A stretch of 46,319 nt of DNA from a bacterium (GCA_027592325.1 JAQCKO010000008.1:1-46319), one strand, 5' to 3'. Positions 33,773 to 40,786 are shown, counted from the stretch's first letter. Numbers and translations are program-made. The notes: a model not told the origin generated them from the letters alone.

Positions 33773-33836
33773 GTTCTAACCTCGTCCGCCAGCCCCTGCC
33801 ACGTCGTTCGCGAACGACATGGTGAACCCCAAGGTT
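33773..33836. repeat. Cassette-boundary element E3 (variant)
   Basis: GTTCTAACCTCGTCCGCC and AGCCCCTGCC as in E4, but the inner part is a perfect palindrome GTCGTTCGCGAACGAC and the right arm differs. It is 42 bp after the phosphatase stop. Confidence 0.75.
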
Positions 33837-33898
33837 CTTAAATGGTCACGTAGTTGGTAACAATATGACAACAAACGAGCACCAAAATGGTGTTCTTT

Positions 33899-33907
33899 TG
33901 TTATAAT
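33899..33907 (+). promoter_or_regulatory. Extended -10 promoter of the GIY-YIG gene
   Basis: TGTTATAAT, ending 10 nt before the ATG at 33918; leaderless type. It overlaps the T-rich end of a small hairpin (CACCA-AAA-TGGTG) just upstream. Confidence 0.55.
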
Positions 33908-33917
33908 ACATCCTGTT

Positions 33918-34172
33918 ATGTGGTACTTCTATATTCTTCAAAGTTAGAAAGATCCGAACTACTCTACAAAGGGTCAACAAGTGATTTGAAGAAACGTGTC
34001 AATGAGCACAATGCCGGATATGTTGAATCAACTCGGCCAAGACGTTTTTGGAAGCTGGTTTACTACGAGGCGTATGTTTCAGAAAAGTCTACGAGAACGG
34101 TCCGTAAAGAGAAGTGGTTCAATATCCGTTCCGTTGCTTCGAGGGATTAAGAGAAGCTTGGAAGAGGAATAA
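33918..34172 (+). pseudogene. GIY-YIG nuclease, frameshifted
   Basis: ATG TGG TAC TTC TAT starts MWYFYILQ, the GIY-YIG opening. After a shift at AAA 33940-33942 the frame gives LERSELLYKGSTSDLKKRV, HNAGYVESTRPRRFWKL and YYEAYVSEKS. A second shift near 34088-34095 leads to RERSVKRSGSISVPLLRGIKRS and a stop at 34170-34172, the usual end of small UvrC-like GIY-YIG proteins. One added A repairs the first break; the second needs two added or one removed base. Catalytic Tyr and Arg positions are otherwise kept. Either a recent pseudogene or sequence error. Confidence 0.75.
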
Positions 34173-34281
34173 CGTTTCAATGGTTTTAGCAAATTTGTTC
34201 TTGAAATTCCCGAATCCCGACCTGACCCCTGGTACGTCGCGGAAACGTATTGGGATCACCCAACGATACTGTAGATTAATG

Positions 34282-34332
34282 AAAAACGGCCTCGCACCAT
34301 TTCCTTGTGTTGTCAGGAAATGATACGAGGCC
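34282..34332 (-). terminator. Terminator, shared type, copy 2
   Basis: Minus strand: GGCCTCGTATCATTTCC pairs with GGAAATGGTGCGAGGCC, followed by GTTTTTC. Outer arm sequence is shared with the other two copies. Confidence 0.9.
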
Positions 34333-34351
34333 AGACGTGTGTGGACCACTA

Positions 34352-34705
34352 CTACATGATCCAGAGATTCGCGCGATTAATGCCTTCTCTCCATTCGGGC
34401 GGAAACGGATCATGATCTGTTCCCGACTTCATGAACGACGTACTACGCCAATCCGCCATCGTGTTTGTTCCAGGGTTGATCGGCAGAACGCACAAGACGA
34501 ACTTGAGGTCTTCGACGGGAACGCTTTCGAAACGGTCTCCTGTACCATCTTTCACGAGTTCGAGCAAATCACATATACCGACATCCTTGTCAGCATCCGT
34601 GACAATAAAGGTCGACTCTACCGGCTGCCCGGTGTAGCATCCACCGTAGCGGTATTTGACCACGAACCCACGACGGATCTCTTTCTCACTGACGAGATAA
34701 CTCAT
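34352..34705 (-). CDS. Hypothetical protein, second gene of GC-rich pair
   Basis: A 117-residue protein starting at ATG 34703-34705 with AAAGGAGGT directly upstream. MSYLVSEKEIRRGFVVKYRYG begins a strand-rich domain, followed by GDRFESVPVEDLKFVLCVLP and a polar C-terminus WREGINRANLWIM. No signal peptide, membrane segment or known motif. Co-transcribed with the gene at 34734-35135, 28 bp upstream. I do not recognise it. Confidence 0.7.
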   Translation of the reverse strand: MSYLVSEKEIRRGFVVKYRYGGCYTGQPVESTFIVTDADKDVGICDLLELVKDGTGDRFESVPVEDLKFVLCVLPINPGTNTMADWRSTSFMKSGTDHDPFPPEWREGINRANLWIM

Positions 34706-34733
34706 TCTGACCTCCTTTGGCGTCTGAGTGCGT

Positions 34734-35135
34734 TTATGCGATTCCTGCATCGTTATGATTGAGCACCTCACTGCGTATAAGAGCTTCCTGGACACGCTGT
34801 CCAAAGGCTGTCGTTAATCTTTCCGGCAACCATGTGTGAAGCGGCATTCTGCACCGATTCACGAGCCAAAGATTTGTTCCCAGGATCTTGATTTTCTCGC
34901 TGGAATCCTCGTTGTCCAGATGTACCTCGGCACACACCTCAGCAGCCGTAACCAAGGCACGTCGATCAGCAGTGATTTCGCACGCATCATCTCGGTCGGT
35001 AAAGAGTCGAAGAGTCGCCTCGTATTCACCGACTTCTGCTGTCTTGACGACGAAGTAGGTACGAGGAATACGAGATCCTTCAAGATCAGCCTTGAACCAT
35101 ACGATTGGCATCCAATTTTTTACGCTTCTAGCCAT
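34734..35135 (-). CDS. Hypothetical protein, first gene of GC-rich pair
   Basis: A 133-residue protein starting at ATG 35133-35135 with GGAGGTG seven bases upstream. MARSVKNWMPIVWFKADLEGS begins it; the centre is acidic, with alternating hydrophobic residues (AEVCAEVHLDNE, KIKILGTNLWLVN). No recognisable family, signal peptide or membrane helix. It is divergently transcribed from the ACT-domain regulator with overlapping -35 elements, so the two units may be co-regulated. Confidence 0.7.
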   Translation of the reverse strand: MARSVKNWMPIVWFKADLEGSRIPRTYFVVKTAEVGEYEATLRLFTDRDDACEITADRRALVTAAEVCAEVHLDNEDSSEKIKILGTNLWLVNRCRMPLHTWLPERLTTAFGQRVQEALIRSEVLNHNDAGIA

Positions 35136-35165
35136 GATCACCTCCACGCGACAGTGCGTGTTAGA

Positions 35166-35216
35166 ACCATAGCCTCAGATATTTATATTGACAAAAAACA
35201 GAGTAAGTGTTACATA
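35166..35216. promoter_or_regulatory. Divergent promoters with overlapping -35 boxes
   Basis: Plus: TTGACA (35188-35193), 17 nt, TACATA (35211-35216). Minus: TTGTCA (35189-35194), 17 nt, TATGGT (35166-35171). The -35 boxes overlap on opposite strands of TTGACAA. Confidence 0.65.
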
Positions 35217-35244
35217 TCATCCATATATGTTTTATATGTAACAC
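35207..35244. promoter_or_regulatory. 11-bp inverted repeat, probable operator
   Basis: GTGTTACATAT (35207-35217) and ATATGTAACAC (35234-35244), perfect reverse complements 16 bp apart. The left arm covers the plus-strand -10 and the right arm ends one base before the regulator ATG. Confidence 0.7.
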
Positions 35245-35245
35245 T

Positions 35246-35890
35246 ATGAAGACAACAGCTCAACACACAAAAGAAATGCTCATGCAGGATGCAGTTGCGT
35301 ATGAGGCGATGCAGCGTGGTATTTTGAACTATTCAAAATATGCTTCCGGTATCATCAAAAGCCTGGAAGAAAAAATGTTAAAACCGGTAAGTGTTGGATC
35401 TGTAGTCGTTGCATTGGGTAGGATTCAGAAATGTATTGACAAGTCTCCACTCTCACAATCACTAGCTGTCGATGATATTTTTACTCAGCGTTCACTTCAA
35501 AAACTTGTATTCACTGATAATGCAAGTACCATGTCGCAACTTGCTTCCTTAGCAAAGGAAGCATGGTCTAATGGTCATCTGTTTATTGTTTCTCAAAACA
35601 TGAAAGAAAGTGCAGTGATCACGAAAGATCTGTATGCCGGAAAGGCAAAGAAACAGTTGTCTGAATCACTATTGTTCAACCAAAAAAACCTTGTGTGCGT
35701 AACAGTACGTCTTAATAAAGAAAGCATTGTGACTCCAGGAGTGTTTTATTCTCTGCTCAAACCTCTCATGCCTGGTCGCGTCAATGTTATTGAGGTAGTT
35801 ACAGGACTTGGGGAAATATCATTGATAATCGACGCAAAATATGAAGAAAAGGTAATGCGATCATTTATGCCTGTAAGCACAAAGTTCTAA
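35246..35890 (+). CDS. ACT-domain regulator with N-terminal helical DNA-binding region
   Basis: From ATG 35246, 214 residues. The N-terminus HTKEMLMQDAVAYEAMQRGI then LNYSKYASGIIKSLEEKM and VSVGSVVVALGRIQK resembles the winged-helix-like part of the archaeal/CPR ACT-domain regulators (NYS-x-A-x-x-I pattern). Two ACT-like modules follow: LVFTDNASTMSQLASLAKEA and VCVTVRLNKESIVTPGVFYS with a terminal VIEVVTGLGEISLIIDAK. ACT modules usually bind an amino acid. The inverted repeat over its own promoter suggests autoregulation. The stop TAA is inside element E4 (TTC TAA). The family match is from memory. Confidence 0.72.
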   Translation: MKTTAQHTKEMLMQDAVAYEAMQRGILNYSKYASGIIKSLEEKMLKPVSVGSVVVALGRIQKCIDKSPLSQSLAVDDIFTQRSLQKLVFTDNASTMSQLASLAKEAWSNGHLFIVSQNMKESAVITKDLYAGKAKKQLSESLLFNQKNLVCVTVRLNKESIVTPGVFYSLLKPLMPGRVNVIEVVTGLGEISLIIDAKYEEKVMRSFMPVSTKF

Positions 35891-35968
35891 CCTCGTCCGC
35901 CAGCCCCTGCCAAAAATAATTCGCTAATTTAGCGGATTATTTTTATTGGGGGTGCACGAATTTAGAAC
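35884..35968. repeat. Cassette-boundary element E4 (best conserved ends)
   Basis: GTTCTAAC...TTTAGAAC terminal arms (one mismatch), CGT/ACG and CCCC/GGGG inner pairs, then AAAAATAATTCGCTA/TAGCGGATTATTTTT hairpin. It contains the stop codon of the ACT regulator; the next gene starts 24 bp after it. Confidence 0.9.
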
Positions 35969-35991
35969 TTCTTGATAAACTCTTGTCAAAT

Positions 35992-37095
35992 ATGTCATTT
36001 AATTTTGGACAATTACCTGGATATCAACCTGCTTTGAAGGAGATTATTGCAAATGGTAGAAAGGTAGGAGTCTCCTGTGTTACTCCGGTTGGGTTTACTC
36101 ATATAGAAATAATAGCAGAGCATGCATCTCTTGAATTAATCGATTCATTAATTTCAGAACGGCAACCTGTGACCCTTGCAGTGAATTATCCCTCAAGGGA
36201 TCAACTAGCATATCTTAAACAGGCAGGGTTTTATCTACGTTCAGAAATGGTGCGATGGTTTGCACCTGTAGGGGATGAAAAAAATTCATGGACTCACTTA
36301 TCGTCGAAACGAGCTAGGAAAATGCGTGCTAATATTAGAAAAGCACAAGATCATGTTCGGGTCATGCGAGAGCCCCTTAGTATTGAGAATTTTCAGCGCT
36401 GGTTACCGATCTACGAAAAAGAAGTCGTTAACCGCCCCGGTGGAGTGCGTATTTTTTATTGCGACCTTTTTCTTGCAGGAAAGAAAATGACTGGCTTGGA
36501 AATGGTTTCATGTTTTCGAAAGTCTGACGGAGTGTATGTCGGTGGGTGCATAGTAAATCCCTGGGGAGAATTTAGTGATATTGGAGGTCCAGAAAAAAAG
36601 TACACCACGTTTTTAATGAGCGCCCTTGATGCCTCTGCCAGACCATATGCAGTAGGGTATTTATTGGATGAAGTAGTGATGAATATTGCAAGAAAACAAG
36701 GATGTAAAGTGTACGGGCATGGTGCAGACTTTAATTTCTGGGGCACAGATATTCTCCCTGGACTCCTTTCACGTAAAAGTGCCTGTGGAATGCTACCGGT
36801 ACCCACCGGCAAGGTGCAGGCCTTCTTGGTGGCGAACCCTGAAAGAGCTCTAAGTTTGAACAGTCACTATCTGCTAATGGAAATAACTGGTAAAGACCTT
36901 GTGGATCAATACCTTAGTCAACGCATATTGGGCACCGATGTGCCAGCAGATACGCTGTATGGTCCTGTCTGGGAAGACCCTTCGATGCTTCGCTGCGTAA
37001 CTAATCAAATGACAATTCATCGGTTTAGGAATAGGACAACCCACATTCAACTACCGGAGGGATCGGATGTGGTTGATCACGAACTAGAGTTCTAA
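35992..37095 (+). CDS. FemAB/GNAT-fold acyltransferase-like protein
   Basis: From ATG 35992, 367 residues (a TTG nine bases earlier is possible). The middle part, SSKRARKMRANIRKAQDHVR with IENFQRWLPIYEKEV and VGGCIVNPW, follows the pattern of FemAB-like or GNAT acyltransferases, where a basic helix precedes an acyl-donor site. The C-terminal ~100 residues contain further alternating strands. No signal peptide. Possible role in modifying an envelope component, but substrate unknown. Its stop TAA falls inside element E5, exactly as for the preceding gene and E4. Confidence 0.65.
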   Translation: MSFNFGQLPGYQPALKEIIANGRKVGVSCVTPVGFTHIEIIAEHASLELIDSLISERQPVTLAVNYPSRDQLAYLKQAGFYLRSEMVRWFAPVGDEKNSWTHLSSKRARKMRANIRKAQDHVRVMREPLSIENFQRWLPIYEKEVVNRPGGVRIFYCDLFLAGKKMTGLEMVSCFRKSDGVYVGGCIVNPWGEFSDIGGPEKKYTTFLMSALDASARPYAVGYLLDEVVMNIARKQGCKVYGHGADFNFWGTDILPGLLSRKSACGMLPVPTGKVQAFLVANPERALSLNSHYLLMEITGKDLVDQYLSQRILGTDVPADTLYGPVWEDPSMLRCVTNQMTIHRFRNRTTHIQLPEGSDVVDHELEF

Positions 37096-37174
37096 CCTCG
37101 CTCGTTAACCCCCTGTCAAATATTCCAGCCGGTTTTGCCGGGTGAAATTTTTGTTGATAAGGTGAAGACCGAAC
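37089..37174. repeat. Cassette-boundary element E5
   Basis: GTTCTAACCTCGCTCGTTAA, CCCCCTGTCAAA; inner hairpin CAGCCGG-TTTTG-CCGGGTG then TTTTTG; right arm GGTGAAGACCGAAC. Contains the stop codon of the acyltransferase-like gene. Confidence 0.88.
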
Positions 37175-37210
37175 TTATTGATGTTTTAAAAAATCCGGCG
37201 TGTGTCCCAT

Positions 37211-37262
37211 AAAAAAATCAGGCCCCGCACCATCCCTTTCGTTTAGGATAGTGCGAGGCCGT
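37211..37262 (-). terminator. Terminator, shared type, copy 3
   Basis: Minus strand: GGCCTCGCACTATCC pairs with GGGATGGTGCGGGGCC-type arm, then TGATTTTTT. Nearly identical to copy 1 at 32622-32672. Confidence 0.9.
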
Positions 37263-37313
37263 TAGCTAAAACGGGAAGCCCTTGGGGAAGTATTTATGAA
37301 GAAGAAATCGGGT

Positions 37314-37910
37314 TTACGTGATCGTCACAATGAGTTGCGTCGGATGCGGTACGAGTTCACCCATATGAATCATGTAACGACCAAGCAGGATTTCGCCTAC
37401 CACGTTCTTACCTTCGCGGTAGTAAACCGTGACGCATCCGTTTGGCGGCATGTCGGCCCTGATGACCTCCCAGGCACGCATAGTCACACGACAGACGCGA
37501 TAGTCTAGGCGGTAATGTGGTGCCGGGGTATCGGTTCGTACAGGTACCTCATCTTTCCCGTCAGGAAAGCCGTTCGGCACCAAGACATTTCTTGGTAACA
37601 CGAACTCCGTAGCCGGCGATGTAATTCGAGTATCCCCTCCGAATCTATTGTACTGATGATCGATACTCAGCGTAATGTTGCCAGCAGATTTCTTTTGAGC
37701 TGAAAGCAACATATAATGCAGAGCCTCCAGTACATCTAGTTCTTCAGTTGGCGTTTCCGGGTAGCGAGCTACCGCCTTGCGGCTTAGGACTAACGTTTCT
37801 CCGATAAACCACCCGAGCAGTCGCAGTACAGAGTCTACGAGCTTCACCCTCCAGATTTTCACATTACGATTCAGCCAAACTCTGTGTACCCAATGAGCAT
37901 TAATCGACAT
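37314..37910 (-). CDS. Hypothetical GC-rich cassette protein
   Basis: From ATG 37908-37910, 198 residues, with TTGGAGGT directly upstream. WVHRVWLNRNVKIWRVKLVD opens it; a weakly hydrophobic helix (LVDSVLRLLGWFIGETLVL) spans ~25-45, then LDVLEALHYMLLSAQKKSAG and a strand-rich C-terminal half (RVCRVTMRAWEVIRADMP, GCVTVYYREGKNVVGEIL). No recognised family. It is the only gene between E5 and E6, on the strand opposite to the host-like cassette genes, and shares its terminator with the unit at 32622. Confidence 0.7.
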   Translation of the reverse strand: MSINAHWVHRVWLNRNVKIWRVKLVDSVLRLLGWFIGETLVLSRKAVARYPETPTEELDVLEALHYMLLSAQKKSAGNITLSIDHQYNRFGGDTRITSPATEFVLPRNVLVPNGFPDGKDEVPVRTDTPAPHYRLDYRVCRVTMRAWEVIRADMPPNGCVTVYYREGKNVVGEILLGRYMIHMGELVPHPTQLIVTIT

Positions 37911-38018
37911 GAGACCTCCAAAATTGTCGACAAATGAGATTACCACTAGAATCGTTGATAGTCAAGGTCTTTACAGCATTTCTCAACCAAAACCTGATCT
38001 ACGCCTGCACAAACAAGA

Positions 38019-38105
38019 GCTCTAACCTCGTCCGTCAGCTCCTGCTAAAAGTAATTCGCTAATCACGGCGGATTATTTTTAATGGGGGGTGATGAAATAT
38101 CGAAC
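38019..38105. repeat. Cassette-boundary element E6
   Basis: GCTCTAACCTCGTCCGTC, AGCTCCTGCTAAAA; inner hairpin TAATTCGCT/GGCGGATTA then TTTTT; right arm GGGGGGTGATGAAATATCGAAC. Preceded, like E3, by a CTGxxCTxxGxxxxGCACAAACAAG stretch. Confidence 0.85.
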
Positions 38106-38202
38106 TTTCCTGCGTCATACAAAGAGCACTCAGCAAGCGGCGGTGCCATAGAATGGCTTATTGCGGACCGATTCTGGGAATAGGCTGACAGTGATTCATA
38201 CA

Positions 38203-38233
38203 GAAATCCGTCACATCAGTGGCGGGTTTTTAT
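38203..38233 (+). terminator. Terminator upstream of the HPF gene
   Basis: AAATCCGTCAC-ATCA-GTGGCGGGTTTTT; every arm position pairs when G-T is allowed. No gene with a clear plus-strand end lies just before it, so it may close a lost gene. Confidence 0.7.
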
Positions 38234-38272
38234 TTACAGAAAGATAAATATGAACGTACACTGTTTCTATCT

Positions 38273-38647
38273 ATGGTCATTGAAGCAATTGTTACAAAAA
38301 ATATTGAGCTTACACCTGAATTGGAAGTGTATTTGCGGGCTAAGATTCAGAAAATCATGAAGATTGTCGTGAATATGAAGCCTGCCTCAATATGTGTAGA
38401 AATAGGTAAGCCAGCGACACTCCATAAGAAAGAAGGGATTGTTTTTTACACGGAATTACGACTCACGTTGCGGCAACAAGAATTTTTTTCTCGTAAGCGG
38501 GCTGCAACTGTATTTAACGCGATAGAGAGTGCCCGGCATGATTTACATCGACAAATTATTTCATGGAAAAAAAAGCAGCAAACTATCAAGCGAAAAAACG
38601 GAACAGCAATGAAGCAATTTTTACGTTCAGAATACGGTGATAAATAA
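38273..38647 (+). CDS. hpf: Ribosome hibernation-promoting factor/YfiA family
   Basis: From ATG 38273, 124 residues. VIEAIVTKNIELTPELEVYL then KIQKIMKIVVNMKPASICVE, YTELRLTLRQQ and AAATVFNAIESARHDLHRQII-type helices give the beta-alpha-beta3-alpha fold of HPF/YfiA. It would bind the 30S decoding site and promote 70S dormancy. The C-terminal tail is basic and lacks the long dimerisation domain. A TACACT hexamer ends 10 nt before the ATG, again a leaderless-type arrangement. An upstream GTG at 38219 lies in the preceding terminator and is rejected. Confidence 0.85.
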   Translation: MVIEAIVTKNIELTPELEVYLRAKIQKIMKIVVNMKPASICVEIGKPATLHKKEGIVFYTELRLTLRQQEFFSRKRAATVFNAIESARHDLHRQIISWKKKQQTIKRKNGTAMKQFLRSEYGDK

Positions 38648-38693
38648 CATCAGTTGTGTTCTATCGTTTTTCGGTGCATGGCATTCTTGCTGT

Positions 38694-38931
38694 ATGTTTA
38701 AACCCGAAGTACACACGACCCCAAACGACTTACAATTAGCGATTCATAGAAATAAGGCAGCGAAGAATACCTGGAGCCTCGTGACTCCGCTTGCAAAGAG
38801 TGATGGGCGTGTTGGGTGATGTCGGCAAAAAAACGGAAACACGTGAAAGGCGTATACGCGTTGCGATTGATAAACTTGAAAAAGGCCATCGCCGACCATG
38901 TTGTTGGCCGGGGTGTCTGCACCGGAAATAA
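38694..38931 (+). pseudogene. YdeI/OmpD-associated-like protein, frameshifted
   Basis: Starts MFKPEVHTTPNDLQLAIHRN, continuing NTWSLVTPLAKS; then the frame needed becomes WACWVMSAKK and then TETRERRIRVAIDKLEKG, RRPCCWPGCLHRK to the stop at 38929-38931. The order (proline-rich region, eTR-RRI, then GxRRPCCW-type end) is that of the bacteriocin-protection YdeI/OmpD-associated family. The two breaks are at GGG 38805-38807 and A7 38827-38833; one extra base in each restores the full protein. It may be a true pseudogene or sequence error at homopolymers. Confidence 0.75.
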
Positions 38932-38958
38932 AAACACGCCTTTATAGGGCGTGTTTTT
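38930..38958. terminator. Shared convergent terminator
   Basis: AAAAACACGCC-TTTATA-GGGCGTGTTTTT, between the YdeI-like remnant (plus) and the 38966-39508 gene (minus). Confidence 0.9.
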
Positions 38959-38965
38959 GTGTGGG

Positions 38966-39508
38966 CTATTTTACCAGTACGAAGTCGGCTTCGAGCACAT
39001 GATCGGCTGGGGCAGGGTCGCCATCATTTGGTTCGATAGTGAGAACGTATCGTCCGTATTCGGTATAGTCGGCTGAAGAAGTGTAAAAATTTACGCCATT
39101 TAAGTTGTCATCAAGCTCAACTTCGCCAGTCGAAATGAACGCGAAGGGCTCAGCGCGAACCACCCAGCCTTCATAAAAAAATCCTTCGCCGAATTCTTCT
39201 GGATTCGGTAAATCATCAAATTCAGCAAGCAATTGGTAGGTCTCTCCATCGAATCCGGCCATTGCTGTCCCGGTAAGGTTTCGTCCAATGACATCTTCAA
39301 GCATCGCTTCGTATTCATAAACGAATGGCTGATCCGTATCATTCACTGGCATCGATGTTTCATTTTGCTCATCTATCGTTCCCGTCGTTTCGTCTGGCAT
39401 ATTAGACGGGTTCACTTGCGGCCGAGAAATAGTCGTAATCAGATAAATGATTGCTCCAAGAATTGCAACAATGACGATGGAGAGAAGAACGGGGAGAGTG
39501 TTTTTCAT
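38966..39508 (-). CDS. Membrane-anchored anti-sigma-like protein
   Basis: Encodes 180 residues. Residues 5-26 form one membrane segment (LPVLLSIVIVAILGAIIYLI). A long acidic Thr/Asn/Pro linker follows, then a domain with FDGETYQLLAEFDDLPNPEE, GWVVRAEPFAFISTGEV and YGRYVLTIEPNDGDPAPADHV, which resembles the extracytoplasmic sheet of RskA-type anti-sigma proteins. There is no cytoplasmic sigma-binding domain before the membrane segment, so it cannot act as a normal anti-sigma factor. A minus-strand TGCTACTCT (39517-39525) ends 8 nt before the ATG. Confidence 0.75.
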   Translation of the reverse strand: MKNTLPVLLSIVIVAILGAIIYLITTISRPQVNPSNMPDETTGTIDEQNETSMPVNDTDQPFVYEYEAMLEDVIGRNLTGTAMAGFDGETYQLLAEFDDLPNPEEFGEGFFYEGWVVRAEPFAFISTGEVELDDNLNGVNFYTSSADYTEYGRYVLTIEPNDGDPAPADHVLEADFVLVK

Positions 39509-39600
39509 ATATTAAAAGAGTAGCACAGGGAGTAGAGAGTAGATAGGGGTAGGGAGTGTGAACCGAACCGTAGGCGAAGCGACAAAATGTCCCTCTGCTG

Positions 39601-39609
39601 TGCTACCAT
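39601..39609 (+). promoter_or_regulatory. Extended -10 promoter of the malic enzyme gene
   Basis: TGCTACCAT ends 9 nt before the ATG at 39619; no Shine-Dalgarno, leaderless type. Confidence 0.55.
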
Positions 39610-39618
39610 CACTTCACT

Positions 39619-40749
39619 ATGAATCCACTTGAGTATCACAAACAAGGTCCAGGAAAAATTCGTGTTGAGGCGGTTGCCGCTATCGCTGGGAAAGAGGAAT
39701 TGCAGCTCGCGTATACGCCGGGGGTTGCAGAACCGTGCAAAGAAATCGCAAAAGATATATCGAAAGTGTATGACTATACGGCAAAAGGCCGCATGGTTGC
39801 CGTTGTGACCGATGGAACAGCGGTGCTTGGGCTTGGAGATATTGGCCCAGAAGCATCGCTTCCCGTGATGGAAGGGAAGGCGGTACTATTTAAGCAATTC
39901 GGCGGAGTAGATGCATTTCCCATTGCGCTGCGAACGAAAGATGTCGATGAAATTGTTGAGACAATTGTGCGTATTTCGCCCGGTTTCGGCGGCATTAATC
40001 TTGAAGATATTTCCGCCCCTCGCTGTTTTGAGATTGAGCGTAAACTAAGAGAGCGGCTTGATATTCCTGTTTTTCATGACGATCAGCATGGGACGGCTAT
40101 TGTGGTTTTGGCGGGGCTATTGAATGCCCTAAAGCTTGCGAAGAAGCATCTTGCGCAGGTTCGTATTGCGATTTCAGGAGCGGGGGCGGCAGGGAGTGCC
40201 ATTGTGCAACTTCTCTCGCTGGCTGGCGCAACGAATATTATTGTGACCGATTCAAAGGGGATTTTGTCTTCGGAACGATCTGACGTAAATGAAGAAAAGC
40301 AGGCGCTTCTGAAAAAAACGAATCCTGAAGATCGGTCCGGTTCACTTGCCGATGCCATGCGCGCTGCCGATGTGTTTATTGGGGTGAGCGAAGGAGGAAT
40401 TGTTACGCGTGACATGGTCGCTTCAATGAATGAACAGGCAATTGTATTCGCGCTTGCGAATCCGACGCCCGAAATTCTTCCCGAAGAAGCAAAATCAGGC
40501 GGCGCGTATGTGGTTGCCACAGGACGATCTGATTTCCCTAATCAATTGAATAATGTGCTTGTTTTTCCTGGTGTGTTTAAGGGGCTATTAGAAGCCAAGG
40601 CGAAAGAGGTAACCGATGACATAAAATTAGCAGCCGCGCAGGCGATTACAGATCTTATTGAAATGCCTACGCCAGAGATGATTATCCCAGATGCCTTTGA
40701 TGAACGCGTTGCAAATGCGGTTGCAGAAGCGGTAAAGGCATCGATTTAA
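39619..40749 (+). CDS. Malic enzyme (oxaloacetate-decarboxylating type)
   Basis: Encodes 376 residues, the short bacterial type without the phosphotransacetylase tail. It converts malate to pyruvate and CO2 with NAD(P)+. LAYTPGVAEPCKEIA holds the catalytic Tyr, VTDGTAVLGLGDIGP and EDISAPRCFEIE the substrate site, FHDDQHGTAIVVLAGL the metal-binding Asp pair, and ISGAGAAGSAI the dinucleotide fold. The C-terminus ends VFPGVFKGLLEAKAKEV and a helical tail. It could feed pyruvate metabolism or supply NADPH. Single gene with its own promoter. Confidence 0.95.
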   Translation: MNPLEYHKQGPGKIRVEAVAAIAGKEELQLAYTPGVAEPCKEIAKDISKVYDYTAKGRMVAVVTDGTAVLGLGDIGPEASLPVMEGKAVLFKQFGGVDAFPIALRTKDVDEIVETIVRISPGFGGINLEDISAPRCFEIERKLRERLDIPVFHDDQHGTAIVVLAGLLNALKLAKKHLAQVRIAISGAGAAGSAIVQLLSLAGATNIIVTDSKGILSSERSDVNEEKQALLKKTNPEDRSGSLADAMRAADVFIGVSEGGIVTRDMVASMNEQAIVFALANPTPEILPEEAKSGGAYVVATGRSDFPNQLNNVLVFPGVFKGLLEAKAKEVTDDIKLAAAQAITDLIEMPTPEMIIPDAFDERVANAVAEAVKASI

Positions 40750-40750
40750 A

Positions 40751-40786
40751 CATAAGGCCCCCCACCGGCGCGTGCCAGCAGGGGGC
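40751..40786 (-). terminator. Terminator of the GC-rich secreted-protein gene
   Basis: GCCCCCCACCGGC (40757-40769) pairs along 13 positions with GCCAGCAGGGGGC (40774-40786); on the minus strand it leads into CTTATGTTT. Confidence 0.75.

Noticed and set aside
37296-37508. Plus-strand ORF MKKKSGLRDRHNE...
   Set aside because: It lies antisense over the 3' end of the 37314-37910 gene and begins next to its terminator; no promoter or ribosome site.
31647-38105. Calling E1-E6 canonical integron attC sites
   Set aside because: The R'' side AAC is present but the right arm lacks the GTT triplet in most copies (only E4 comes close), and no integrase is in the window; I keep attC-like as a hypothesis.
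38820-38840. Programmed frameshifting at A7 in the YdeI-like gene
   Set aside because: A second break at GGG is also needed, and no stimulatory hairpin is visible, so decay or sequencing error is simpler.
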